Positions 18,172 to 27,956 of a stretch of 64,000 nucleotides of DNA are shown here, piece after piece; position 1 is the stretch's first letter, and each line of letters begins with the position of its first letter. The notes under the pieces are model-generated. The model worked only from the letters and a program-made list of their open reading frames with translations. It made no database searches and was not told where the DNA came from. The DNA lies in assembly GCA_963763575.1 (NCBI GenBank), contig CAVXPD010000007.1:1-64000 (forward strand), in the 5' to 3' direction. The stretch is from Bog-473 sp963763575 (GTDB lineage Bacteria; Actinomycetota; Acidimicrobiia; Acidimicrobiales; RAAP-2). Made by a program: the position numbers and the translations under genes.

Positions 18172-19485
18172 TCAGCCTTCGACCACTAGTTCGCCGTTGG
18201 CGGCTTCGGCGACACGGATCGGGGTGAGGCCGTGCGGCGCCGGGGGACTTACGACCGCGCCAGTGCTCGGTTCGAACTCAGAGCCGTGGCAGGGGCACAC
18301 GATGAGTTTGGCGGCCGGGGAATACCCGACGGTGCATCCGGCATGGGGGCACACGGCGTCGTAGGCGACGTATTGGCCCTTGGCCATTTGGATGACCAGG
18401 CCAGGGTCCCCCGTGTACGGATCCGTGAAGTTAGCCGCTCCGCCGACCGGTACTTCACGGGCCAGTCCGATCTGCGTCCCCGTCGGCGCCGTTGTGCTCG
18501 GAGCCGTTGGCGCCCCGGGGGCGGACGTCGTCGTGCTCGAGGATTGAGGGCCCGCGGACCGCGAGCGAGTTGGTGAGAGGGTCACCGTCTGGCCGCCAGG
18601 GCTCTTTGCCCCGCCCACGACACGTCCCAAGCCGGCGGTGGCCCCGGCAACGACGCCGCCGGCGACTGCTGCCGCGATCGCCGCCGCGCCCCCGAGCACA
18701 ACGGTTCGGCGGTCGACCTCGTCTACTCCTCGCTGCAAGACGGTTCGGGCTCTTTCCGCCGGGTCGGTCGAGAGGAACGGGCAACCGGAGACGTTGCAGC
18801 GACGACCGCGTTGGGCTGCGCACGCGTCCTTCTCCTCCTCGTACTGGCCGCAGACCTTCTGGATGAGGACGAAGCGCACCGGGACGAACGTTTGTGGCCC
18901 GAGGTTTTGCTCCTCAGCGACCCGGCCCGCGATCACGGCGTCGAGCGAGAGCACACCGCCCGAGCCCGCGAGGATGAGGGGGATCCAAGCGAACACGAAG
19001 ACGATGTCGGCTCCCGTGTAGTACGGCGACGAGTGAAAGCTCACGGTCAGAAAAAGCGTGAGTGCGAGGACCAGCCCGCCGGCCGCGGCGACGCGGGTCC
19101 ACAGTCCGAGAATCGTTCCCAGACCGACTGCCAGCTCGCCCAGAGCGATCACGATGCCGATGGGCACTGCGTAGGGCAGGAGATGTCCGAGCAACTGATG
19201 CAACGGACTGATGCGGATGGATGCGATCAACTGGGCTTGGATGCTCGATGGGCTGTTCGCATTGAAGAAATTAGGGTTCGCCAGCTTCTGGAGCCCCGCG
19301 AAACAGAAGGTGAAGCCCAAGAACGCCCTCAGCGGCAGGAGCACCCAGCCCGCGAGTGCGACGGCTCGCGGGGGCGGAGCGTCAAAGCGGAGGCGCCTCG
19401 GGGGCCGGGCGGGCGGGTGGCCGGCCCTGGACCCGGACCGAACCCGGACAGGCTTCGTTCGTTGTGACACGAGCTCACTCCTCAT
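18172..19485 (-). CDS. DoxX membrane domain fused to a Rieske [2Fe-2S] domain
   Basis: In this 437-aa fusion, residues 40-185 are a four-helix DoxX domain (LRAFLGFTFCFAGLQKL...VSFHSSPYYTGADIVF). A cysteine cluster follows (CGQYEEEKDACAAQRGRRCNVSGC), then another hydrophobic segment (RRTVVLGGAAAIAAAVAGG), a Ser/Thr/Pro-rich linker, and a C-terminal Rieske domain. Rieske box I is CPHAGC (from residue 379) and box II CPCHGS, with cluster ligands and disulfide cysteines all present. A membrane redox role is likely, by analogy with DoxD-type thiosulfate:quinone oxidoreductases, but donor and acceptor are unknown. Confidence 0.82.
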   Translation of the reverse strand: MRSELVSQRTKPVRVRSGSRAGHPPARPPRRLRFDAPPPRAVALAGWVLLPLRAFLGFTFCFAGLQKLANPNFFNANSPSSIQAQLIASIRISPLHQLLGHLLPYAVPIGIVIALGELAVGLGTILGLWTRVAAAGGLVLALTLFLTVSFHSSPYYTGADIVFVFAWIPLILAGSGGVLSLDAVIAGRVAEEQNLGPQTFVPVRFVLIQKVCGQYEEEKDACAAQRGRRCNVSGCPFLSTDPAERARTVLQRGVDEVDRRTVVLGGAAAIAAAVAGGVVAGATAGLGRVVGGAKSPGGQTVTLSPTRSRSAGPQSSSTTTSAPGAPTAPSTTAPTGTQIGLAREVPVGGAANFTDPYTGDPGLVIQMAKGQYVAYDAVCPHAGCTVGYSPAAKLIVCPCHGSEFEPSTGAVVSPPAPHGLTPIRVAEAANGELVVEG

Positions 19486-19733
19486 AGCAGAACGATGCCC
19501 CGAGACTGCATGACATTAGGTCGGACTGCGTTCCAGCGAGAAGCGAGGCCCGTCATCGCGCGACTCGAATGAGTGGACGGCGACCCTGTTCGTCTGCCCG
19601 TGGCGCACTACGGCGCCGTCACCCGAGGAATGTTCGTGACCGGCGGCGCCCCACCCGTCGCCTCGAGCGCATCGTCTACCACGAGGTCCGAACACCGAGA
19701 GCAATGAAGCGCGCGGCGCCGCCTCGACTCCCC

Positions 19734-19739
19734 TAGCCT
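19734..19739 (+). promoter_or_regulatory. -10 box TAGCCT, leaderless start
   Basis: TAGCCT is followed by 6 bp and then the GTG at 19746, with no Shine-Dalgarno sequence. Confidence 0.5.
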
Positions 19740-19745
19740 CGGGCC

Positions 19746-20612
19746 GTGGGCTCGTGCCGGGTGGTCGTGGTCTCGGACACGCATCTCTCCGTCCGGACCC
19801 CTGAGGCGCAGCGCAATTGGTCGGCCGTTCTCCTCCATATCGCGGTGACCCGGCCGGACCTGGTGGTCCACGCCGGGGACCTCTCCCTGGACGGCACCCA
19901 CGCCGCCGACGAACTGTCGCACGCCCGCTCTCAACTCGATCTCGTCTCGACCCCCTGGCGTGCGGTGCCCGGGAACCATGACATCGGCGACACTCCGGCA
20001 CCCGGCGTCGGCGTCACTGTCGACGCCGACGCCGGCGACACCGTCAACGGGGAACGCCTCGCCCGCTGGCGGGACGTCGTCGGAGACGACTCTTGGTCCA
20101 TCGTCGAGGCCGGCTGGCGTCTGCTCGGGGTGAACGCGCAGCTGTTCGGTTCGGGCTCGAGCGACGAGGCACGACAGTGGGCCTTCTTGGAGGCCGAGGT
20201 GGCGAGAGCGCCCCTCCCCACCGTCCTGGTCACCCACAAGCCACTGGCGGCCGGGCACGAGGAGCTGGCGTCGGCCCCGCCCGACCGTTTCGTGCCCCGG
20301 CCGGCGCGCCGACGCCTCCTCGAGCTGTGTCACCAGGGCGGCGTCGAGCTGGTCGTAAGTGGCCACGTGCATCAATCCCGCCGGCTTGCCGCGGCAGGCA
20401 TGACCCATCTCTGGGCCCCGACCACGTGGGCGGTGCTGCCCGATTGGCTCCAGCCGCGGATCGGCACCAAGCGGTGCGGGATCCTCGAGCTCGAGCTCCG
20501 AGAGGACGGCCGGTTCGATTCACGGTGCGTCGAGCCCGCGGGCATGGAGCAGCTGACGCTCGGTCAGGACGTTGCCAGCCCCTATGCATCGGAGGGCAAC
20601 CCGCCGTCGTGA
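19746..20612 (+). CDS. Metallophosphoesterase
   Basis: The 288-aa calcineurin-like phosphoesterase has all metal-binding motifs in order: SDTHLS, HAGDLS, GNHD, VTHKP and SGHVHQ. Such enzymes hydrolyse phosphodiesters or phosphomonoesters (cyclic nucleotides, UDP-diacylglucosamine and others) using two metal ions. The substrate is not evident. There is no signal peptide, so it is probably cytoplasmic. The GTG start is supported by the TAGCCT box 6 bp upstream. The next gene follows after 71 bp. Confidence 0.85.
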   Translation: MGSCRVVVVSDTHLSVRTPEAQRNWSAVLLHIAVTRPDLVVHAGDLSLDGTHAADELSHARSQLDLVSTPWRAVPGNHDIGDTPAPGVGVTVDADAGDTVNGERLARWRDVVGDDSWSIVEAGWRLLGVNAQLFGSGSSDEARQWAFLEAEVARAPLPTVLVTHKPLAAGHEELASAPPDRFVPRPARRRLLELCHQGGVELVVSGHVHQSRRLAAAGMTHLWAPTTWAVLPDWLQPRIGTKRCGILELELREDGRFDSRCVEPAGMEQLTLGQDVASPYASEGNPPS

Positions 20613-20683
20613 CGAGGGAATAAGGTCACTGGGCGCCCGGCGGGTGGACGCGTCCTGCGGTTGCAGGCCCGGGCAGAGGAAAG

Positions 20684-21790
20684 GTGCGAGCGGTGGTCAT
20701 GGCCAATCGCCCAGGGGTGAAGACGGCACCTGCGCCGATCGTCGCGCTCGACGTCGCCTCGGGTGTCAGCGAGATGGCGACCGCCCTGGCCCGGGTCCCG
20801 TTCTGCCGCCCCTTTACGGGGGACTCCTCGCCGCTGTCCAACCTGGGCATCTCGGTGACCCGCGAGGTGATCCGGACCTTCATCGGATACACCGCGTCCC
20901 TACGCATCCCGGAGTTCCGCTCGCTCGAGCTGTTCCTCGACGACTTGTGCAAAGTCATCATGCCGCCCTTCGTCCGCGCCCTCGACGTCAACTGCCATAA
21001 GACCAATTTGGGTGGCGTCCCCGGCATCCTCTACATGCCGCGGAACCGGGAGCCGGTCGCGGTGATCCTCTATCTCCACGGAGGGGGGTACATCGGCACG
21101 TCGCCCACCATGTACGCCTTCTTCACCGCAAGGGTGTGCCGCGATACCGACTGCTCCGTCTTCGTCGCCGACTACAGGCTTGCGCCCGAGTTCCCTTACC
21201 CGGCGGGCGCCGAGGACGCGTCGGCGGTCTACGCCGCACTGGTCGCGGCCGGCACGCCACCCGAACGGATCTTCTTGGCCGGCGACTCCGGCGGAGGTGG
21301 TCTCGCCAATACTCTTCTCTTGGAACGTCCCGAGCGCGTGGCGCCGGTGCGCCCCGCGGGGCTGGTGCTCTTCTCTCCTGAGGTCGACCTCCGCTTGGAC
21401 GAGCCGTCGGTGACCGAGAACGCCGCGCACGACATCTTGCCCTGGAACATCCCCACCGCTTCCTATCTGCACGGGGAGGACGCGTCGGACGAAGCCGTCT
21501 CACCGCTCACGGCCGATTTGAGCGGCTTTCCACCGACTTGTGTCACCTGGGGCGGGGACGAGATGTTCCGTGACGCGATCCGGCGATACGTGCAGCGGCT
21601 CCGGACGGCCGGGGTGCCCACCGAGGCGCAGGAGTTCGAGGGCATGTTCCACGTCTTCCAGATCCTGATGCCCTGGGCCGATGACAGCCGTGACGTCTTC
21701 CAATTGGTGCGCAAGTTCGTGCATGACATCGTGGCCGAGACACCCCGCCTGACCCGTGAGCTGATGCTGGAGTTGAGCTCCTCGCGCTAG
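20684..21790 (+). CDS. HSL-type alpha/beta hydrolase (esterase)
   Basis: The 368-aa protein has the hormone-sensitive-lipase family motifs: YLHGGGYIGTS (oxyanion hole HGGG), GDSGGGG around the nucleophile Ser, and FEGMFHVFQ supplying the candidate catalytic His. A region of about 100 residues precedes the hydrolase core. The family cleaves short-chain esters and some lactones. The start may be the GTG at 20684 or the ATG at 20699; neither has a strong ribosome site. Confidence 0.8.
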   Translation: MRAVVMANRPGVKTAPAPIVALDVASGVSEMATALARVPFCRPFTGDSSPLSNLGISVTREVIRTFIGYTASLRIPEFRSLELFLDDLCKVIMPPFVRALDVNCHKTNLGGVPGILYMPRNREPVAVILYLHGGGYIGTSPTMYAFFTARVCRDTDCSVFVADYRLAPEFPYPAGAEDASAVYAALVAAGTPPERIFLAGDSGGGGLANTLLLERPERVAPVRPAGLVLFSPEVDLRLDEPSVTENAAHDILPWNIPTASYLHGEDASDEAVSPLTADLSGFPPTCVTWGGDEMFRDAIRRYVQRLRTAGVPTEAQEFEGMFHVFQILMPWADDSRDVFQLVRKFVHDIVAETPRLTRELMLELSSSR

Positions 21791-21824
21791 CCCGACCCAC
21801 CAGACTCCCTGCCGCAAGTGACGG

Positions 21825-23123
21825 TCAGCGCCGGCCCAGCTCGTCCGCCACCTTGCGGAGCTCGGTCCGGAAGTCGGGGTGGGCGATGTCGACGAGGAGA
21901 TGGGCGCGTTCGCGGACCGTGAGGCCACTCAGCTCGGCGGCGCCGTACTCGGTGATCACGACGCCGGTGTGGTGGCGCGGCGTCGAGACGACCGATCCCT
22001 CGGGCAGCAAGCCGGCGATGCGCGAGATGACCTCACCCTCGCGCTCAGCCGTCGAGCGAAGGCAAATCAGCGAGTGTGCGTCGAGATGGAACTCCGCCCC
22101 GGCCACGAAGTCCTCGTGGCCGCCCACTCCCGAGATCTGCCGCCCGTCGATGCTGTCGGCGACCACCTGCCCGTAGAGGTCGACCGACAAGGCTCCGTTG
22201 ATGGAGACGAGCTTCGCGTTCTGGGAGATGACCGTCGGATCGTTCACCGTCTCCACCGGGAGGAAAGCGACCTCCTCGTTGCCGTCGAGCCAGGAATACA
22301 GCTCCACCGTGCCGAGCGCGAACGTCGTGACTGACACCCCATCGAACACGCCCTTGGCGTCGTTGGTCACCTTGCCCGCCTGGTGCAGGTGCATGAGCCC
22401 GGTGGTGAACATCTCCGAATGGACTCCGAAGCCGTCCAGCGAACCCTTGGCGAGCTCGGTGGCGATCATGTTCGGGATACCACCGATGCCCGTCTGCAAC
22501 GTCGAGCCCTGCTGGACGTAGGCGAGCGCGTGGTGCGCGATCGCTGCGTCGATCTCGTCGGTGGGTTCTTCGGCGAGCGCGAACGGTGTGGCATCCGTCT
22601 CGACCACGATGTCGATCAGGTCCAATGGGATGGTGTTGTCGTACCGGGGCGGGAGGCTCTTGGTACGCGGCAGGTGCTCGTTGACCTCCACGATCAGCAT
22701 GCGGTCCGGGTCTGCGCCGGCCCGTAACAGCTCGGGGCGCGTGGCACCCATGTGCAAGGACAGGTTGACCCGGCCGCCGTCCGGGGGTGCACCCTGCGCC
22801 ACCATGATCCTCGGCGAGAAGCGCGCCAGGATCGGCGCGAACTGGCGGAATCCTCCCGGCACGAGCTCGACCCGATGGCCCATCGTGTGGAGCAGCCGTT
22901 CGGCCGGACCGAAGAAGCCACAGCGGTACGAGACGTTCGGTTTGGTGAAGACGTCGTAGAAGTTGAGGCAGAGCGCACCGCCGAGCTGCAGGTCCTGCCA
23001 GTCGTCGCGGGCACCGAGCGCGGTGAGGAAGGTGTCGGGGTTCGCCGGGCCGAGACCGAACCCGATCGTGTCGACCGGCCGTACGGCCGCGACCGCGTCC
23101 TGCACGGAGAGGAACCTGGTCAC
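21825..23123 (-). CDS. Acetyl-CoA hydrolase / CoA-transferase family protein
   Basis: The 432-aa protein resembles 4-hydroxybutyrate and succinate:acetate-type CoA-transferases. Visible family stretches are LQTGIGGIPNMIA, FGVHSEMFTTGLMHL (with the candidate catalytic Glu), ISGVGGHEDFVAGA and STPRHHTGVVITEYG in the C-terminal half. Predicted role: transfer of CoA between short-chain acids, linking acyl-CoA pools to fermentation or assimilation. The GTG start follows AAGGAG. It converges on the esterase gene. Confidence 0.8.
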   Translation of the reverse strand: MTRFLSVQDAVAAVRPVDTIGFGLGPANPDTFLTALGARDDWQDLQLGGALCLNFYDVFTKPNVSYRCGFFGPAERLLHTMGHRVELVPGGFRQFAPILARFSPRIMVAQGAPPDGGRVNLSLHMGATRPELLRAGADPDRMLIVEVNEHLPRTKSLPPRYDNTIPLDLIDIVVETDATPFALAEEPTDEIDAAIAHHALAYVQQGSTLQTGIGGIPNMIATELAKGSLDGFGVHSEMFTTGLMHLHQAGKVTNDAKGVFDGVSVTTFALGTVELYSWLDGNEEVAFLPVETVNDPTVISQNAKLVSINGALSVDLYGQVVADSIDGRQISGVGGHEDFVAGAEFHLDAHSLICLRSTAEREGEVISRIAGLLPEGSVVSTPRHHTGVVITEYGAAELSGLTVRERAHLLVDIAHPDFRTELRKVADELGRR

Positions 23124-23287
23124 GGCTCCTTACCCTTGCATTGGAGCGGCGAGAGGACCAACGTCGGGTTGCCCTGCTCAAGGGGGACCGGCCGCCTTGG
23201 ATCAAATGACCTTTGGCCCTAGCAACGGGGAGTGCGCAGAGGCCAGAATTCTAAGCACACCCTCCTCTTCCCCAGACAAAGGTGCTT

Positions 23288-23323
23288 GGAAAATGGCGGC
23301 CACCCCCTCGGTCGCCATTTTCC
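23288..23323 (-). terminator. Hairpin terminator candidate
   Basis: A perfect 11-bp inverted repeat, GGAAAATGGCG (23288-23298) and CGCCATTTTCC (23313-23323), encloses a 14-nt loop. It lies just downstream of the small broken gene ending at 23356 and upstream of the CoA-transferase. The T-rich arm makes an intrinsic terminator plausible on either strand. Confidence 0.45.
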
Positions 23324-23355
23324 AATTCCGTGACATTGCGCGGACAGGCCTCGGC

Positions 23356-23617
23356 TTAGCCCCGTGGGCTCACGGCCTGCGCCGCATCGAACGCTTCTTC
23401 GTTGTCGTCGACGGAAGCTCCACGTTCTCTCGAACGGAGTGGCCGCTCGCCTGGACGTCGTGGCGGGAGCCGCGCAATTTCGAATAGGAGGCGAGGTCCA
23501 CGTTCTCCGCGATCTCGACCTTCTTCTGCGTGTCCTCGCGCACGTCGAGCTTGGCCAGATCGGCCTGGACCTGAGCTCGCCGATCCGGGCCTTCCACTGG
23601 TCGATGGTGCCGGACAT
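23356..23617 (-). pseudogene. Small coiled-coil protein, frameshifted
   Basis: From the ATG at 23617 the sequence reads MSGTIDQWKARIGELR, then needs a one-base shift near 23570 to continue VQADLAKLDVREDTQKK and YSKLRGSRHDVQASGHSVREN. A second shift near 23425 would give DDNEEAFDAAQAVSPRG. The joined product is a charged helical protein of about 85 residues like small actinobacterial hypotheticals. It may be a dead gene or an assembly artefact. Confidence 0.4.
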
Positions 23618-24162
23618 CGAGTCGACGTCCTGTTCCTTGCCCTCCCCTGCCGCTGTTCATGGCCCAGCCTCGTTTCGTCAGGGTACGAAGCCCGCTCGTC
23701 GGGGTTCCGCACCTTCGGCCGGTCCTCGGTGCCGCCACCTCCGGGGATAGCGCCGGCCGCGGGGCGTCGCGCGCTCGCCGGCACCAGGTGGACGAGCCCA
23801 AACCGGTCCGCAGACCCGAAGACCGGCGGTGGGCGGTCCGAGCCCACCAGCCCAGAGCAGAAGGTCACACCGGGGTTCGGGTACGGGCGCAAGCAGGCCC
23901 TGGTTGTGACATCTGGCCCTGTCCACCGAGCCCGGCTGGGCGCAAGCTAACTCCGACGCACGGGAAGAGGCACGCCGAAGGCCGAGACGAGACAGAGGGA
24001 GAGGTCGTGGACAGGATCTGGCGGTGGCACCGCAGGCCGCATCCTCCCTACCCGGTCGCGGTCCCTGACTACCTCCTGCTCCCCCGCGCCAGCGGGGTCA
24101 TGTTACACCCCTGGCTGCGTGGGGCGGCTGCGAACTCGAGGGACTGATCCACGTCCTCGCTC
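23618..24162. other. Intergenic, no gene seen
   Basis: These 545 bp contain overlapping GC-driven open frames on both strands, but none has a family pattern or a convincing start. Nothing else recognised. Confidence 0.4.
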
Positions 24163-24516
24163 ATGTCGATGTACACCCAACTCCTCGGTGCAGCCCTCGA
24201 CGAACGCCGCCCTCTCGAAGCGGGGGCGGGCCGGCCTGCCGCGCTGGCCGAGGCCCGGCGCTGCCGTCACGATTTGGAAACCGCGACGCCCACAGGTGTG
24301 AAGCCGGATGCGGTTCCTATCGTGCTTGCGCTCCACGTCGGCTACGACGTCGCACTGATCGAGCTCGCATCCGTGATGGGCATCGACTCGGATCCGGGCC
24401 GCTTCGAACAGCCCCAGCGCGAGCGGGAGAGGCTCGAGGCCGCGCTCGGCGACCTCGGGATCACCCTGGACGCAGAGGCGAACCGTAGCTCAGAGGCGCG
24501 GGGGGCCAGGCTCTGA
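24163..24516 (+). CDS. Conserved hypothetical protein, 117 aa
   Basis: The 117-aa soluble protein has a mixed helical pattern: YTQLLGAALDERRPLEAGAG, then IVLALHVGYDVALIELASVMGID and ERERLEAALGDLGITL. It resembles short actinobacterial proteins of unknown function that I cannot name. Its stop is 7 bp from the stop of the convergent response-regulator gene, so the two transcripts may overlap. Confidence 0.55.
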   Translation: MSMYTQLLGAALDERRPLEAGAGRPAALAEARRCRHDLETATPTGVKPDAVPIVLALHVGYDVALIELASVMGIDSDPGRFEQPQRERERLEAALGDLGITLDAEANRSSEARGARL

Positions 24517-24523
24517 GCGCGTC

Positions 24524-25207
24524 TCAGGTGCCCGTGGCGTCGGTGCGGCTCTCATGGGCCGAACGCTCGTGCATGCGGGCCGCGAACGTGGCCGCCTGTG
24601 TACGACGTTCCATGCCCAATTTGGCGAGAAGGTTCGAGACGTAGTTCTTGACCGTCTTCTCAGCCAAGAACATCGTCTCGGCGATCTGCCGATTGGTATA
24701 ACCCTCGGCGATCAGGTCGAGGATGCGGCGCTCTTGGGGTGTCAGGCTCGACAGTCGCGGATCCGCCTTGGGACCCTCGCGGAGGCGTTCGAGGACTCGC
24801 TCGGTCAGCGCGGGGTCGAGCAGCGACTGCCCGGCCGCCGCCCGGCGGATGGTGTCGACGAGGTCGAGGCCGCCCACCTGCTTGAGGACGTAGCCCGAAG
24901 CGCCGGCCATGATCGAGGCGATCATCGCTTCGTCGTCGGCATACGACGTGAGCATCACGCAGGCGACCTCGGGCGCCGTCGACCGGATTTCCCGGCATAC
25001 CGCGACGCCGCTCCCGTCGGGCAGGCGCACGTCCAAAATGGCGACGTCCGGTTTGGCGGCCGGGATACGCACCAACGCCTCCGCCACCGTGCCAGCTTCT
25101 CCGAGGACCTCGATGTCCTCGCTGGCCTCGAGGAGGGCGCGCAGACCGGTGCGGACCACCTCGTGGTCGTCGAGGAGGAAGACGGAGAACGCCACGGCCT
25201 TCATCAT
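24524..25207 (-). CDS. devR: DevR/DosR-like response regulator (NarL family)
   Basis: This 227-aa two-component regulator has a receiver domain (residues 7-125) with LDDHE, the phospho-acceptor in AILDVRLPDG (about Asp59) and ML.SY as the switch Thr/Ser region. The LuxR-type HTH (about 155-215; LTPQERRILDLIAEGYTNRQIA, EKTVKNYVSNLLAKL) closely resembles DevR of mycobacteria, which answers hypoxia, NO and CO. I chose the start at MMKAV (25207). The open frame continues far upstream only because of base composition. Divergent from two Usp genes, which are typical members of a DevR regulon. No sensor kinase is nearby. Confidence 0.82.
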   Translation of the reverse strand: MMKAVAFSVFLLDDHEVVRTGLRALLEASEDIEVLGEAGTVAEALVRIPAAKPDVAILDVRLPDGSGVAVCREIRSTAPEVACVMLTSYADDEAMIASIMAGASGYVLKQVGGLDLVDTIRRAAAGQSLLDPALTERVLERLREGPKADPRLSSLTPQERRILDLIAEGYTNRQIAETMFLAEKTVKNYVSNLLAKLGMERRTQAATFAARMHERSAHESRTDATGT

Positions 25208-25336
25208 CCCATCTGGCCCGATCCCCGGCGAGCGGCGTCGGGTCCACCGGCGACCCCTCGGGCCTATGCTCCCGTTGGCGCTCCCCCGGCGTGGTGGTTC
25301 AGCGGCAGCGAGTGAGTCCCGAGAAGGAGACACAGC

Positions 25337-25783
25337 GTGGCAGCCCAACGTCAGCCCGATACAGGCCGGATCGTCGTCGGCATCGACGGCTCCCCCTGCT
25401 CGCTCGAAGCCCTGGCCTGGGCGGTGCGTCAGGCCGAGCTGACGGGTGATCGGCTCGAGGTGGTGGAAACCTGGCTGTGGCCGACGAGCTTCGGGTGGGC
25501 CGCGCCGATCCCCGACCACTACGACCCCGAGACGGAAGTCCGCCGCCAGGTCGAGTCGGTCGTCGAAGGCGTGCGGGCCGAGCACCCCGGCGTCGATGTG
25601 GACGTCAAGGTGGTCGAGGGGCACCCGGCGCCCGTCCTCGTCGAGGAATCCAAGGGAGGCGACCTGCTCGTCGTCGGCAGCCGAGGCCACGGCGAGTTCG
25701 TCGGCATGCTGATCGGCTCGGTCAGCGAGTACTGCGTCGCGCACGCCGATTGCCCCGTCGTGGTCCATCGGCCCGCGTCGTAG
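25337..25783 (+). CDS. Universal stress protein (UspA family), first of two
   Basis: The 148-aa single-domain Usp is of the ATP-binding type: it begins RIVVGIDGS and has VGSRGHGEFVGMLIGSVSEYC, which fits the G-2X-G-9X-G(S/T) nucleotide loop. The start has GAGAAGGAGAC upstream. It is followed after 3 bp by a second Usp gene, so the pair is an operon, divergent from the DevR-like regulator. Such proteins commonly help survival under low oxygen or starvation. Confidence 0.88.
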   Translation: MAAQRQPDTGRIVVGIDGSPCSLEALAWAVRQAELTGDRLEVVETWLWPTSFGWAAPIPDHYDPETEVRRQVESVVEGVRAEHPGVDVDVKVVEGHPAPVLVEESKGGDLLVVGSRGHGEFVGMLIGSVSEYCVAHADCPVVVHRPAS

Positions 25784-25786
25784 GCC

Positions 25787-26209
25787 GTGTCCGAAGACGC
25801 ACGCCGGATCGTCGTCGGGATCGACGGATCCGATCCGGCGGAGCGCGCGCTCGACTGGGCCGTCTCGGAGGCCATCCGGCGAGACGACCCTCTCCATCTC
25901 GTCTCCGCGTGGATGGTTCCCATGACTCTGGGCTATGCCTTCACGTCCAGCGGTCCGGGGGTAGGCGACGCGGCCCGGGAGACCTGCGAACAGGCCGCCG
26001 CCGAAGTCCGACGGCGTACGTCGGACCTGACCCTCACGACCGAGACCGTCGAGCAGTCGCCGGGGCCCGCCCTGGTCGCCGCGTCCAAGGATGCGGACCT
26101 CCTCGTGGTAGGGAGCCGGGGTACGGGCGGGTTTCACGGCCTCCTGATCGGTTCCGTGAGCCAGTACTGCGCCCGCCACGCCGAGTGCTCGGTCGTGATC
26201 GTTCGCTGA
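25787..26209 (+). CDS. Universal stress protein (UspA family), second of two
   Basis: The 140-aa Usp starts with GTG 3 bp after the first Usp gene. It has RIVVGIDGSDPAERALDWA and VGSRGTGGFHGLLIGSVSQYC, again the ATP-binding Usp pattern. It is clearly paralogous to its neighbour but has a shorter middle region, which may allow heterodimer formation. Its stop is only 10 bp from the stop of the convergent deacetylase gene. Confidence 0.88.
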   Translation: MSEDARRIVVGIDGSDPAERALDWAVSEAIRRDDPLHLVSAWMVPMTLGYAFTSSGPGVGDAARETCEQAAAEVRRRTSDLTLTTETVEQSPGPALVAASKDADLLVVGSRGTGGFHGLLIGSVSQYCARHAECSVVIVR

Positions 26210-26219
26210 CCCGTGACGC

Positions 26220-27256
<1,037 letters not shown>

Positions 27257-27260
<4 letters not shown>

Positions 27261-27886
27261 GGTGACCCGGGCGGTGCTTGCCGCCGGGCCTCGCGTGTTT
27301 CGAGCTCCTGCGCGTAGCGCTCTGTGGGCGCAATCGGGAAGCGCAACCTCACGGTCCCGTGCTCGACGTTCGAGGTGACCGGGAAGCCGGCGTGGTGGAA
27401 GACGTCGAGCATGCTGTGGTTCTCCGCCAAGGTATCGGCTCTGAAGAACTCGATCCCGCGCTGGCGGGCCGCTCGGGCCAGCTCGTCGAGCAGCAGGGTC
27501 CCGATCCCGTGATGCTGAGAGTCGTCGGCGACGACGAAGGCGACCTCCGCCTCGACCTCCCCCGACCTGCGGTCGAACCGTCCCACCCCGATCAGCCGGT
27601 CGCCGTCGAGGGCCACCAGCGCCAGACGGTCCTGGTAGTCCACGGTGGTGAACCGGGCGACCTCGTCATCGGTCAATTCCGGGTGGAAGCTGAAGAAGCG
27701 CAGGTACACCGAGTGCGGGGAAAGATGGCGATGAAAGGCCACCAGCCGACCGGCGTCATCCGGCCGGATCGGCCGCACGCGATAACGCAGTCCCTCGTCC
27801 GCCGAGACCTCGCGCTCGAAGTCATGTGGGTATCCGACGGGGTCGTCGTGCCCGTCTCGCGCGGTCGACGACGGAACAGCGGTCAT
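27257..27886 (-). CDS. GNAT acetyltransferase, Pat-like
   Basis: The 209-aa protein resembles the GNAT domain of bacterial protein lysine acetyltransferases (Pat/PatZ type). VRPIRPDDAGRLVAFHRHLSPHSVYLRFF, VAFVVADDSQHHGIGTLLLDEL (acetyl-CoA loop Q-x-x-G-x-G) and DVFHHAGFPVTSNVEHGTV.L are all typical. It lacks the cyclic-nucleotide domain and the acyl-CoA-synthetase-like domain found in some relatives. The start has GAGGAGCTCGCC upstream. It is the first gene of a two-gene operon with the deacetylase; reversible acetylation of an acyl-CoA synthetase is the natural hypothesis. No such synthetase lies in the window. Confidence 0.8.
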
Positions 27887-27944
27887 TGGCGAGCTCCTCG
27901 TTTGAGGAATGTTACGGAGCGTGAACCGCAGCCGTGCGCGGTCC

Positions 27945-27950
27945 TACGCT
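27945..27950 (+). promoter_or_regulatory. -10 box TACGCT, leaderless start
   Basis: TACGCT, then 6 bp, then the GTG at 27957. GTGAAC about 18 bp upstream of the box is a possible -35. This box decides the start of the alcohol dehydrogenase. Confidence 0.55.
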
Positions 27951-27956
27951 GAGTCC

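Noticed and set aside
25240..25256. GGGTC-N7-GACCC dyad between the DevR-like and Usp genes as a DevR box
   Set aside because: The half-site spacing and sequence do not match the known 20-bp DevR site, and a 5-bp dyad is common at this GC content.
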